Assembly: GCA_013151635.1 (NCBI GenBank)
Contig: JAADHV010000097.1
Coordinates: 1-64,000, forward strand
DNA from: Deltaproteobacteria bacterium
GTDB taxonomy: Bacteria > Desulfobacterota > Desulfobacteria > Desulfobacterales > Desulfobacteraceae
Direction: 5' to 3'
Length of the DNA stretch: 64,000 bases
Position numbers and translations under genes: made by a program. This document shows, piece after piece, positions 30,112 through 39,507 of the stretch (positions within the stretch are counted from its first letter, which is position 1; every line of letters starts with the position of its first letter). Under the pieces are notes generated by a model. The model saw nothing but the letters and a program-made list of their open reading frames with translations. It searched no databases and was not told the DNA's origin.

Positions 30112-30987
30112 TTATAATACCTTATTCAACGGATATTCAATAATACCTTCTGCGCCCGTTTTTAAAAGCTTAGGGATCAAATCCCTTACAAGCATTGTAT
30201 CAATAATGCTTTCCACGGAATACCAGTCGGATTGATACAAAGATGCAATAGTAGGTGCATTAAGGCTCGGGAGGAGAGAAACAACCTTTGCTATTTTATT
30301 TTCAGGCACATTCATTTTTATTCCCACAAGCTTGTCTGCAACCAGTGCTGCCTGCAGCAGCATGGCGATCTGTTCAATTTTCTCTCTTTTTTTCGGATCA
30401 TTCCAGGCAGCTTTATTTGCTATAAGCTGAGTGTTGGTTTTCATGACTTCATGGATCACCTTTAAGTTATGCGCCTTTATCGTACTCTCGGTCTCTGTAA
30501 TTTCAACGATGGCATCGGCAAGCCCTGAAACAATTTTCGCTTCCGTGGCACCCCAGGAAAATTTCACGTTTACATCAATATTACGTTCCTTAAAAAACCG
30601 TTCCGTATATTTCACAAGTTCGGTTGATATTGTTTTCCCGGCAAGATCCTCAAGCTTTTTTATGGGTGAATCGTTTGCCACGGCAATCACCCATCGGGCT
30701 GGGCGGGCACTGACCTTGGAGTATATAAGATCTGTCACCACATGAACATCGGATTCATGCTCGGCAATCCAGTCAAGACCTGTCAAACCTGCATCAATAA
30801 CGCCGCTTTCAACATTGATGGACATCTCCTGAGCGCGGCACAGGGCACATTCGATGGTGTCATCATTAATATCAGGAAAATAGCTTCTCCCTTCGACATT
30901 AATCTTCCACCCGGACCGTTTAAAAAGATTTACCGTTGCATTCTGGAGACTTCCCTTTGGAATACCTAATTTCAATATTTTTTCCAT
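30112..30987 (-). CDS. hisG: ATP phosphoribosyltransferase, long form
   Basis: LGIPKGSLQNATVNLFKRSGW...GLTGLDWI...ADAIVEITETESTIKAHNLKVI plus C-terminal regulatory domain. Confidence 0.95.
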   Translation of the reverse strand: MEKILKLGIPKGSLQNATVNLFKRSGWKINVEGRSYFPDINDDTIECALCRAQEMSINVESGVIDAGLTGLDWIAEHESDVHVVTDLIYSKVSARPARWVIAVANDSPIKKLEDLAGKTISTELVKYTERFFKERNIDVNVKFSWGATEAKIVSGLADAIVEITETESTIKAHNLKVIHEVMKTNTQLIANKAAWNDPKKREKIEQIAMLLQAALVADKLVGIKMNVPENKIAKVVSLLPSLNAPTIASLYQSDWYSVESIIDTMLVRDLIPKLLKTGAEGIIEYPLNKVL

Positions 30988-31373
30988 TATTTATATACCT
31001 CTTCCGGATCAAAAATTTTTGATTCTACTATTTTCAAATCATTTTTTTCCACTTTTGAAAAAAAACAACTCCCGTACCCCTTATGGCAGGCACCACCACC
31101 TATCTGTTCCACCTTTAAAAGGATTGTATCATTATCACAATCCACCCTGATTTCCCTCACATTCTGCACATGACCGGAGGTTTCCCCTTTTTTCCATAAT
31201 GCATTCCTTGATCTGCTGTAATAAGTTGCCTTCCCACTTTTCATGGTTTCATCAAAGGCCTGTTCATTCATATAAGCAAGCATCAGGACTTCGCCTGTTT
31301 TATAATCCTGTGCAATGGCAGGGATCAATCCATTGGTTTTTTTAAAATCAAGTTTTACCATGGTATGCAGCAA
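30987..31373 (-). CDS. hisI: Phosphoribosyl-AMP cyclohydrolase
   Basis: [42 protein letters not shown]...[27 protein letters not shown]. Confidence 0.96.
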   Translation of the reverse strand: MLHTMVKLDFKKTNGLIPAIAQDYKTGEVLMLAYMNEQAFDETMKSGKATYYSRSRNALWKKGETSGHVQNVREIRVDCDNDTILLKVEQIGGGACHKGYGSCFFSKVEKNDLKIVESKIFDPEEVYK

Positions 31374-31466
31374 CTCCTTTAGATTATAATAATCAAAACT
31401 TAATTAAATACCTGGTATTGTTCAAAAAGTCAAATTTTTTAAAATCTCAAGAATCAATCCTCTAAA

Positions 31467-31691
31467 TCAATCAAGACCTGCACCGGTATCCTTAATAATT
31501 CCGGCGCCTGAATACTCCAGTTTCGGATAATGATCTTCATCAGGCTTCCAAGATGATTTTTGATAATAGATTCTTTTGGTATCTTTCAGATTTTCAATTG
31601 CTGAAAAGCCCTGACTGGGGTAATTAATGGTGAGTGTCGGTTTTGACTTTTGGGGCCTACCGGCCTTCGATATTTTCTCTGAGTTCTTCAT
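31467..31691 (-). CDS. Hypothetical small protein or gene remnant
   Basis: 74-aa ORF, no recognised family. Confidence 0.3.
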   Translation of the reverse strand: MKNSEKISKAGRPQKSKPTLTINYPSQGFSAIENLKDTKRIYYQKSSWKPDEDHYPKLEYSGAGIIKDTGAGLD

Positions 31692-31807
31692 TAAAAAGTT
31701 GATTTTCGGTTAGACACTCAAATCAAAAATATATGACTTTAATATACGTTTTTCAAAATCTTTTACAAATAATAAAAATTGTTTTTAGTATATTATCGAC
31801 AATATTC

Positions 31808-31871
31808 GATATCTTTGAGAATCCATTCCCCTAGTCCCCTGGATACTTCCAACAGGAATAATATATCTTTA
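31808..31871 (+). repeat. Intergenic repeat R1
   Basis: GATATCTTTGAGAATCCA...TCCCCTGGATACTTCCAACAGGAATAATATA; near-identical blocks to R2. Confidence 0.75.
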
Positions 31872-31988
31872 CAATAATAATTGGTCTTGATACTGAATTA
31901 CATATCCAATTTTAATCGTTTTAGGTCTGATACCACAGCAATTTATATGATATCCAGATCTGCACAATAAATGGGAGAAGAAATCAGC

Positions 31989-32240
31989 ATGAATGAAATC
32001 AATACTCAAATTGAATGGCAGGATGGTAGCGGCGAGACCGTTGAAATCGGCTACTTCAATCCAAACGCCCAGCAGTGTTGCGGACATTGCGGAGTAGCTG
32101 GAACCGATTATGGGCAGTATGCATACAAAACCGAATGTACCATCTGTGGCTATGTGTATGGAACAAATGGGTCTGACATGCATGAAAGGAGGTGCCCAGA
32201 GTGTCAAAAGGGGGTGGGAATTTGGAAAGAATCTGTATAA
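31989..32240 (+). CDS. Small zinc-ribbon-like protein
   Basis: CGHCG...CTICG...CPECQ cysteine pairs in an 83-aa protein; ATG at 31989. Confidence 0.7.
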   Translation: MNEINTQIEWQDGSGETVEIGYFNPNAQQCCGHCGVAGTDYGQYAYKTECTICGYVYGTNGSDMHERRCPECQKGVGIWKESV

Positions 32241-32415
32241 AAATTACTGGAAGATTGGGTCGTTTGATTTTGTATTTTCCATATATTTGAATTTTATTTC
32301 TGTAATATAATTTGTCTTGCACCACAAATTTATTGCATGTTTGTTTTTATCTTAAAATCGACCTTAATCTCCGAATAAACAGGAATTAGCTATTCGCATT
32401 GAAAAGGAGAATTGC

Positions 32416-33852
32416 ATGGTAAAAAAGTATAAAGTTCTAATTATGAGGTGTGAGTCTTATGATGCTGAAAAAATTGCAGAGATTATCAAAAAGGGTATGG
32501 AAGAATTAAATGCGATTCCTACAGGAAACATTCTTTTAAAACCCAATGTGGTCATGGCTCACAAGGAGTTTTTTCCCCATGCTTTTACCCGGCCGGAGTT
32601 CATTGACGGCGTTATCGCTGCCACTAAAGGAATGGCGAAAGATGTCAAAGAAATCTCAGTGGGTGAGCGATCCGGGATCACCATTCCTACACGTTATAAT
32701 TTTAAACAGGCCGGCTATCCAAAAGTTATTAAAAAACATGGTGTTAAAACGTACTTTTTCGACGAAGTCAAACATGTCCCCTTTAAACTTAAAAAAGATG
32801 TCAATCTTCGTAACAATATGTTTTTCCCTAAACCCATTGTGGACTGTGATTTCCTGATTAACCTGCCAAAATTCAAAGCTCATCCTTGGACTCGTCTCAC
32901 TTTGAGTTTGAAGAATTTTATCGGGATTCAGGATGACAAACACCGGCTGGTAGATCACAATTCCTTTCTCGAACACAAAATAGCCGATCTGCAGGAGGTC
33001 ATTCAGCCCAAATTTATTGCAATAGACGGCATCACAGCAGGCCAGAAAATGATGTTGACACCCACCCCGTTTGATATGGGAGCTATTGTGATGGGGACGA
33101 ATTCGTGTGCGGTGGATACAGTGTGCGCACATATGGTCAATGTTGACCCCAAAGACGTTATTCACCTGAAATTGACATCAGAAAGAGGTTTCGGACCGAT
33201 GAAACTTGAGGAGATAGACGTTTTGGGAGATTTTCCACTGGAAGAGATGCAGAAAAAAACCGAAAATTTTCAATTTTGCATGGAGCACATCGACAGCTAT
33301 TTTGAGAAATCTCCTAATTTAAGCTGTACCGTCGGCACCTTCCCTGAAAAGCACTCTCCAGATTATTGCTGGGGAGGATGCCCTGGATCTCTGCAGGAAT
33401 CGATGCATATTTTCAGGGGCTTTTACCCGGAGATTGAAAAAGAAATGGGTAAAGTCAGGTATGTGGTGGGTAAGGTTGAAGGGCCACTCAACTTGGAGCC
33501 AGCTGAAAAAGTAATTTTTGCCGGTGACTGTACCAGTTGGGAAGGAGAAATTGATGGAGAACAGGTAACAATCGAAAGTGCTTACAAAACGACATCTGAA
33601 GTGGATGAGAAAAAAGCCAAATCAAACGATCTTCAGAAGAAGATTATTTCAGCAACTGCACACGGATTTTTTAATAGGAAACGATATATCCATCTAAAAG
33701 GATGTCCCACTTCAGTGGCTCAACACGTCAACTATATATCGTCCATGGCAAAAATTCCCAACATCAATTTTGACCCAAGATTGATGTTCGGTGTAAACAC
33801 CGCCTACTATCAAATGCGGTTCAAGCGGTTTTTCAATCATCTGTTTGGTTAA
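32416..33852 (+). CDS. DUF362 domain-containing protein
   Basis: GNILLKPNVVM...DFLINLPKFKAHPWTRLTLSLKNFIGIQDDKHR; SD AAAGGAGA. Confidence 0.88.
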   Translation: MVKKYKVLIMRCESYDAEKIAEIIKKGMEELNAIPTGNILLKPNVVMAHKEFFPHAFTRPEFIDGVIAATKGMAKDVKEISVGERSGITIPTRYNFKQAGYPKVIKKHGVKTYFFDEVKHVPFKLKKDVNLRNNMFFPKPIVDCDFLINLPKFKAHPWTRLTLSLKNFIGIQDDKHRLVDHNSFLEHKIADLQEVIQPKFIAIDGITAGQKMMLTPTPFDMGAIVMGTNSCAVDTVCAHMVNVDPKDVIHLKLTSERGFGPMKLEEIDVLGDFPLEEMQKKTENFQFCMEHIDSYFEKSPNLSCTVGTFPEKHSPDYCWGGCPGSLQESMHIFRGFYPEIEKEMGKVRYVVGKVEGPLNLEPAEKVIFAGDCTSWEGEIDGEQVTIESAYKTTSEVDEKKAKSNDLQKKIISATAHGFFNRKRYIHLKGCPTSVAQHVNYISSMAKIPNINFDPRLMFGVNTAYYQMRFKRFFNHLFG

Positions 33853-33974
33853 TTCTACTGGTTGATTCTTCACTATAAATCATTAGCCCATCACAAGGCG
33901 AGTTTGAAAAGAAATATTCATTCAGACTCGTCATTTGATTTACGGAATAGATATCAGGCCCCAAAAAAGGAGGG

Positions 33975-34843
33975 ATGAGATACTGTATCGCCGTCATTTT
34001 TAATCAAACCAGAAACTCAAAGATAACTTGCATTAATCAGTTTTTCAATTATCAAAAATTGAACGTTAAAAAAAAATACGATCCTGAATTATGAATTTAT
34101 CCTAAGCAGGTTTCAAAAACATTTCGGCGATGTTGAGCTATCATCTATTACCTCAGATGATATTCTGGAATTTATGACCAAAATATCTGGGAACACCAAA
34201 CAGAACACCAAAAGATTAAGATTTACACTCCTGGCAGCATTTTTTAAGAACTCTATTGATCCAAATTTCCAAAATCCATGTGATAACGCGGCACTTCGAA
34301 GACTTTTCAGGGCAAAAAAAAATATCCAGTTTAAAATCCTTGAAAAAGATATTGTCGATGAAATCATTTTCAGAACTCAAAATCAAAGAAATCGAATCAT
34401 GTTGGAACTCATGGCCCGTTGTTGTATGCGGATTGGGGAGGTTCTGAATCTGACACCGATGGATATTGAAGATCGTAAGGTTATTATTCAATCCCCGAAA
34501 AGTGGCAGTGCCTCCGAAGCTGTATTCTTGCCTCAAAAGGTAATAGATCGGATGAAAAATTATATTCGGGATAAAAAAAATTAAATCTGAGACCAGAATT
34601 TTCCCTATAACCTATGCCGGGGCAAGATTGGTTGTTAAAAAGGCAGGAGATTTAGTGAATATCAAAGTCAGGCCACATGATCTTCGAAGACATGCTGCAA
34701 CATATGCATCTCGTTCCGGCACACCGCTTGAAATTGTCAGCAAGGTGCTGTTACGCCATTCAAATTTGTCTACTACCCAAAGGTATCTTGGAAAAACAAG
34801 TGACTCAGAAGCAATCAGGTGGATTGATCATTTACATGGATAA
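33975..34843 (+). pseudogene. Tyrosine site-specific recombinase (integrase) disrupted by two single-nucleotide poly-A frameshifts
   Basis: Joined frames give NQFFNYQKLNVKK|NTILNYEFILSRFQKHFGDVELSSITSDDILEFM...RCCMRIGEVLNLTPMDIEDRK...YIRDKK|IKSETRIFPITYAGARLVVKKAG...RPHDLRRHAATYASRSG...HSNLSTTQRYLG; shifts in A9 at 34068-34076 and A8 at 34573-34580. Confidence 0.88.
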
Positions 34844-34907
34844 TTCATAAATGCCCGGGTTGGTCCCACTGGATTCAATCCGGTTTATATCAGTTAACAA
34901 TTGATTT

Positions 34908-34964
34908 GATATCTTTGAGAATTCAGATCCCTGAATACTTCCAACAGGGATAATTATACTTGAG
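34908..34964 (+). repeat. Intergenic repeat R2 with 7-bp inverted repeat
   Basis: GATATCTTTGAGAATTCAGATCCCTGAATACTTCCAACAGGGATAATTATACTTGAG; ATCCCTG/CAGGGAT arms at 34927-34933 and 34945-34951. Confidence 0.78.
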
Positions 34965-35089
34965 TGCTCGAAATTAAGGAGAGGTAATGAATCCTTGACT
35001 CATTGTTTCTATCGCCTTATAGTGGCATAAAAAAAATGTCGATCACACAAATTGGCTATGTTCATGATTAAAAAGGATATCATCGGAAG

Positions 35090-35545
35090 ATGTTTGGTTT
35101 AATAAAAAAAATTATTGGCAGCGGCAATGGAAAAGTGCAGACTACAGACCAAGATATTCTTACCGCCCATTTGGCGTTGACCGTACTGCTGCTTGATGCA
35201 GCCTATGCAGATGGTGAGTGCAGTGAAGAAGAAAAAGAGCATCTTGCCACAACACTTGTGACAAACTTTGGGATATCCGGACAAGAAATTGATACCCTGC
35301 TCGCTGACAGGGATAAAGAACGCAAAGAGCATGTTGGCCTTTTTCGCTATACTCGCGTTATAAACGAAAATTTTTCCGAAAAGCAAAAGATCGACATAAT
35401 GGAATCTGCCTGGCGTATCATTTTGCTGGACGATCACCTTGAAGCGCATGAGGACCACTTTGTCCACAAACTTGCAAACCTTCTTAACCTCAGCCATAGC
35501 GACTTGATCGACGCCAAACTCCGGGCACGAAAACAGCTCTCATAA
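35090..35545 (+). CDS. TerB-like (tellurite resistance/DjlA N-domain) family protein
   Basis: LALTVLLLDAAYADGECSEEEKEHLATTLVTNFGIS...EDHFVHKLANLLNLSHSDLIDAKLRAR. Confidence 0.85.
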   Translation: MFGLIKKIIGSGNGKVQTTDQDILTAHLALTVLLLDAAYADGECSEEEKEHLATTLVTNFGISGQEIDTLLADRDKERKEHVGLFRYTRVINENFSEKQKIDIMESAWRIILLDDHLEAHEDHFVHKLANLLNLSHSDLIDAKLRARKQLS

Positions 35546-35612
35546 TTATAACACAAGTAAATCAGGAAACCTTTTCTCTGTCTCAGATTTTCAATATAAT
35601 GAAATATAGTTT

Positions 35613-35670
35613 TTGAATCCTTGATAATTTCAGGGACTTAAAACTACGTACAGGGATAATAATACTTGAG
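35613..35670 (+). repeat. Intergenic repeat R3 (diverged copy)
   Basis: 3' block ACAGGGATAATAATACTTGAG (35650-35670) matches R2 at 20 of 21 positions; 5' half degenerate. Confidence 0.6.
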
Positions 35671-35849
35671 AGCAACTAATCAATTTTTCAAGTTGATATA
35701 TCAGTAATACATAGGGGAATATTTCAAACTAAACTTGTTAGAAAATTATGCTGAACGTTGGAAATCACCGATATTATCCAGGGCTTTTTTTGTTGAGTTT
35801 TTATTAATTTCTATCCATCAAGAGCCAGAGGTAGCCCCCTTTTTAACAA

Positions 35850-36890
35850 TCAGGTTAATTTTTGAATATAGGCTTTCGGGGTTTGCCCGGTCCATCGTTT
35901 GAAAGCATGGTTAAAGGCACTTTGATCTGAATACCCCAGTATAAATGCTACTTCACAAATTGTAACGTCCTGTTTGGCAAGATTGTCAACGGCCATTTGT
36001 TTACGTGTCGTTTCAAGAAGAGTACGATAGTTAGTTTTTTCAACTTTAAGCTTTTCTTGAAGAGCACGTTTGCTTACCGCAAGTCTTTGAGAAATAGAAT
36101 CAATATCGGGTATATCCCCTTTAAAGATCACATCACTGATCAAACGCAATACCCTGTTCGACCATTCTTTCTCTTTGGGCATGGTATTCACAAGCCGTGT
36201 AGCATGTCTTTCAAGAACCTTATATAGTTCCTGATTGGCCAGCTCAATCTTTATGTCTAAATCCTTGGTTTCTATGACCAATTCATTTTTATTCTCTTTA
36301 AATATTATGGGTGCGTTGAACACTTGTTGATATTCATTTTTACCATCTGGATCGCTTGGCCCGACGTGTGTAAAGCAAACCTTTACAAGGGTCAATCTTC
36401 CCTTGCTGAGAAAGCTTAAAATAGAATAATACGTACACAAAAGCGCTTCTGACAAGTGTGGTTGGGGTTGAAAATCTGGTGAAGCAATTTCCCATGATAA
36501 ATGAGTAAACTCCCCTGTTATTTGAAACTGAGGCTGGATAATATCTGCAATAATACGATGATATCGAACAAAGACTTGAAGGGCCTTTTCAATGTTATCG
36601 CAGTTCAGCATCATAGTAAAAAGGACGCTTCCTCCAGGATAGTGTCTGGCCATCTGACGTCCGAAATTTAATCCTGGATAAGGATCTTTGCTTAAAGAAA
36701 CGATCTTCAGCCACATTGACTCAAAAGATTTACTTGAAATCCTGGCTTCACTATTTTTTAGGATGGACATATTAAAGCCACAAAATATAGCCACTTTTTT
36801 GAAGTCAACGCCTAACCTATTTGCATAGGCGTTTAAAATTTTTACCAATCCGACCGAAACAGTAGAATTTTTCCGATATTTTGCCATCAA
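35850..36890 (-). CDS. AraC family transcriptional regulator
   Basis: C-terminal double HTH: ISQRLAVSKRALQEKLK...VTICEVAFILGYSDQSAFNHAFKRWTGQTPKAY. Confidence 0.94.
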   Translation of the reverse strand: MMAKYRKNSTVSVGLVKILNAYANRLGVDFKKVAIFCGFNMSILKNSEARISSKSFESMWLKIVSLSKDPYPGLNFGRQMARHYPGGSVLFTMMLNCDNIEKALQVFVRYHRIIADIIQPQFQITGEFTHLSWEIASPDFQPQPHLSEALLCTYYSILSFLSKGRLTLVKVCFTHVGPSDPDGKNEYQQVFNAPIIFKENKNELVIETKDLDIKIELANQELYKVLERHATRLVNTMPKEKEWSNRVLRLISDVIFKGDIPDIDSISQRLAVSKRALQEKLKVEKTNYRTLLETTRKQMAVDNLAKQDVTICEVAFILGYSDQSAFNHAFKRWTGQTPKAYIQKLT

Positions 36891-37079
36891 CTATCTCCAA
36901 AAAAACTATTGGATTAAAAATAACCTAAGTTTGCGCAAAAGATCAATTTATTTGTGTGAACGATCAAGACTTCAGTAAAAAAAAATGTGTATCCTATTTG
37001 CAAGTTCTGAGGAAGCATTAAATAAAATTTTTATGAGGATGGTCGATTCGTTTATTAAAAACAAAAAAGGAGATGTACA

Positions 37080-37505
37080 ATGAGCTCACAAAGAAAAATA
37101 CAGATAATGAAAACAATATGCTGGATTGGTGTTGCAGCAGATGCACTTTGGGCAATCGCTTTGGTCTTTCCCAAATTTTATGGCACCCTGACCGGCCAAC
37201 CTGATCTCCAAGTTGATCTTATCCTGCGATTGGCACTGGGTATTGCAGGAGCACTAATGGCGGGTTGGACCCTGCTTTTGGCTTGGGCAGCGAAAAGTCC
37301 TGTTGAGCGTCGAGCAGTGATGGCTTTAACTGCAGTGCCGGTTGTCGCTGGATTGCTTACAGTTACTTTGATTGGAATTATTAATGGGAATAGTTCAACA
37401 TCATGGATACTTGTTAAGTGTGGTTTTTTATTTATTGCAATGCTTTGGGGATATCATGCAGCCTCAGCGATTGCCAAGGAGGATACATATGAAATCAACA
37501 ACTAA
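37080..37505 (+). CDS. Small integral membrane protein, unknown function
   Basis: Four hydrophobic segments; SD AAAAGGAGATG. Confidence 0.75.
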   Translation: MSSQRKIQIMKTICWIGVAADALWAIALVFPKFYGTLTGQPDLQVDLILRLALGIAGALMAGWTLLLAWAAKSPVERRAVMALTAVPVVAGLLTVTLIGIINGNSSTSWILVKCGFLFIAMLWGYHAASAIAKEDTYEINN

Positions 37506-37905
37506 AATTACAGTTCGAAGTTATCATGTTGACCATTTTGGTCATGTTAACCATGCCCGGTATGTGGAGTTGCTTGAGGAGGCTCGTTGGCGCTACCTTG
37601 AAGAAAATCAATTGCTTGAACCTATCCATCAAGTCGGGGCCTTTCATGTTGTCGCAAAGATCACGCTTCAGTATCGACACCCGGCATGTGTAGGAGAAAT
37701 ATTGCGTTTTGAAACGCAGATTGGCAGTCGGTCCACCTATGGCTTTCAAGTGGATCAAAAAGCCTATCTGAAAGATTCTGAAAAATTAGTTGTTAACGCC
37801 ATGATCTTAAATGTTTTTATTGACCCAGAAGGCCAACCACGGTTGATTGATCAAAATATTTTAGGGATTTGGCCAGATCTTGCCAAAGCTGATAAGATGG
37901 AATAA
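37489..37905 (+). CDS. Acyl-CoA thioesterase, 4HBT hotdog fold
   Basis: VRSYHVDHFGHVNHARYVELLEEARWRYL; ATG at 37489 after AAGGAGG. Confidence 0.88.
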   Translation: MKSTTKITVRSYHVDHFGHVNHARYVELLEEARWRYLEENQLLEPIHQVGAFHVVAKITLQYRHPACVGEILRFETQIGSRSTYGFQVDQKAYLKDSEKLVVNAMILNVFIDPEGQPRLIDQNILGIWPDLAKADKME

Positions 37906-37989
37906 ATATAGTTTGATCCCATTGTTGATTGAAGTCATCACGCTTGATATTTCGAAAAATGACATTCCCTTGAGTGTCGCAAACAAAAA

Positions 37990-38346
37990 CTATTTGATCA
38001 TTTTCTGGATAGTTTTTCTTAATTGTGGAAGATGGTTTTCACAAATATCAAAAATGATTTCATGATCAACTTTTTCATAATGATGAGAAACAATATCACG
38101 CAACCTCATGATATTATCCCAATTGATTTCACTATACCCTTTCAAAAATGTACTATTTTTTTTGTCAATTTTTTTTAGCAACTCGCCAACGACCTGTAAT
38201 CGCATGGCAATTGCATCAAGGACGATTACCCCGCTATCATCCAAAACGAAGTCATCCGGCAGGTTAATATTTGAAAAACGCTTGTTGATCAAATCAAGTG
38301 ACTCTGAAATCAGTTGCAAATTTTCTACAATAATTTCATCAGGCAT
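37990..38346 (-). CDS. hepT: HepT-like RNase toxin (DUF86)
   Basis: RDIVSHHY (Rx4-6H motif); ATG 38346 overlaps mntA stop by 8 bp. Confidence 0.85.
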   Translation of the reverse strand: MPDEIIVENLQLISESLDLINKRFSNINLPDDFVLDDSGVIVLDAIAMRLQVVGELLKKIDKKNSTFLKGYSEINWDNIMRLRDIVSHHYEKVDHEIIFDICENHLPQLRKTIQKMIK

Positions 38347-38641
38347 AAATAATTTCCTGTTCAATTCGTTCAAAAAATCGACTTTTACTCAGATTGCGCT
38401 TCCGGACAATTTCTATTTTTTTTTCAAATTTTTTTTCCATATATATCTGCAAACTCACTATCCAATCAAAGCGAGGCTCTGAAAATTCGACAAGAAAATC
38501 AATATCACTATCCAGATTTTGTTGATCTTTGGCGTATGAACCAAACAGACCGATATTAAGAACGCCGAACTTTTCTTTTAAAAAGGCTTTTTCTGCCGTA
38601 ATTAAACTAATAATTTCATTTTTGGAAAGCGCTTTATCCAT
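38339..38641 (-). CDS. mntA: MntA-like nucleotidyltransferase antitoxin
   Basis: GLFGSYAKDQQNLDSDIDFLVEF (GSx10DxD). Confidence 0.9.
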   Translation of the reverse strand: MDKALSKNEIISLITAEKAFLKEKFGVLNIGLFGSYAKDQQNLDSDIDFLVEFSEPRFDWIVSLQIYMEKKFEKKIEIVRKRNLSKSRFFERIEQEIIYA

Positions 38642-38766
38642 TTTTTAATCCAAGTCCCTAAATATTCAAGATATTGGTAGTACTATATTTGATCGTAGTT
38701 GGTGTGTCAAATTCCAACGACCTTTTTTTGACCACTCAAGATCGGTGTTTTATCTGGGGAAGTGAT

Positions 38767-39039
38767 TCATTTGGATATGATTTTTTCATATTTTGCTTTT
38801 GTCAAAGGGCATTCCAACAGTTGATCAAAGTCTGAAACCGATAAGCCTAACTGTCTAGCCATTGAGGCATATGTCTTTCTCGGAATATTTTTACGACCTT
38901 TTGGAACTGTTATTCGTTTTGCTTTTACACCGTTTAGCTTGAACCAGCCGTTAAATTCTTTTCCGCTTTTAAATTCAATGTGAAGTTTCTTTTCCCCTAC
39001 TTTTTTAACGTCTCTTACATTAAATTGCGCATTTTTCAT
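38767..39039 (-). CDS. Small HicA-like protein (tentative); C-terminal element of three-gene module
   Basis: KRITVPKGRKNIPRKTYASMARQLGLSVSDFDQLLECPLTKAKYEKII; starts 2 nt after upstream stop. Confidence 0.65.
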   Translation of the reverse strand: MKNAQFNVRDVKKVGEKKLHIEFKSGKEFNGWFKLNGVKAKRITVPKGRKNIPRKTYASMARQLGLSVSDFDQLLECPLTKAKYEKIISK

Positions 39040-39041
39040 AA

Positions 39042-39506
39042 TCAGGAGTCAATAATCAATTCTATTAAGAAATTTTTTATACTTAGCCACTCTTCAGTAA
39101 AATTGTCATCTTCTATCAGATCAAAATATAGAGATTCAATTTCAAATTTAAGAGCATCTATAGCCTCAATTCTGTCATCACCGCAACCGAATAAAGAAAA
39201 GTCAACAGTTCTAGCAATAAACCCTTCGCTATCTTCCTCGATTATCACATCTAAAGGATTTCTCAATCGTTTTGTTTCCAACATATTTAATTTGATTATG
39301 ATTGCTTCATTTTTTTTAGATTCAGCATAATTTTTTTGTTCGATATAAGTAGCAATATGAGGAATCAACTTTTCCAATTCTATACTTGTTGCTACTCCTT
39401 CTTCAGCAATCACTGGAGTTGATGTAGTGTCTGACTCATTATGTTTATATTTCCAGTCAGAAAGAGAAGAGATATCAGTGGCACTATTTGTTGCTGTTCC
39501 GGTCAT
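39042..39506 (-). CDS. HicB-like protein (tentative)
   Basis: PLDVIIEEDSEGFIARTVDFSLFGCGDDRIEAIDALKFEIESLYFDL resembles the HicB partial RNase-H-like fold; starts 1 nt after upstream stop. Confidence 0.65.
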   Translation of the reverse strand: MTGTATNSATDISSLSDWKYKHNESDTTSTPVIAEEGVATSIELEKLIPHIATYIEQKNYAESKKNEAIIIKLNMLETKRLRNPLDVIIEEDSEGFIARTVDFSLFGCGDDRIEAIDALKFEIESLYFDLIEDDNFTEEWLSIKNFLIELIIDS

Positions 39507-39507
39507 T

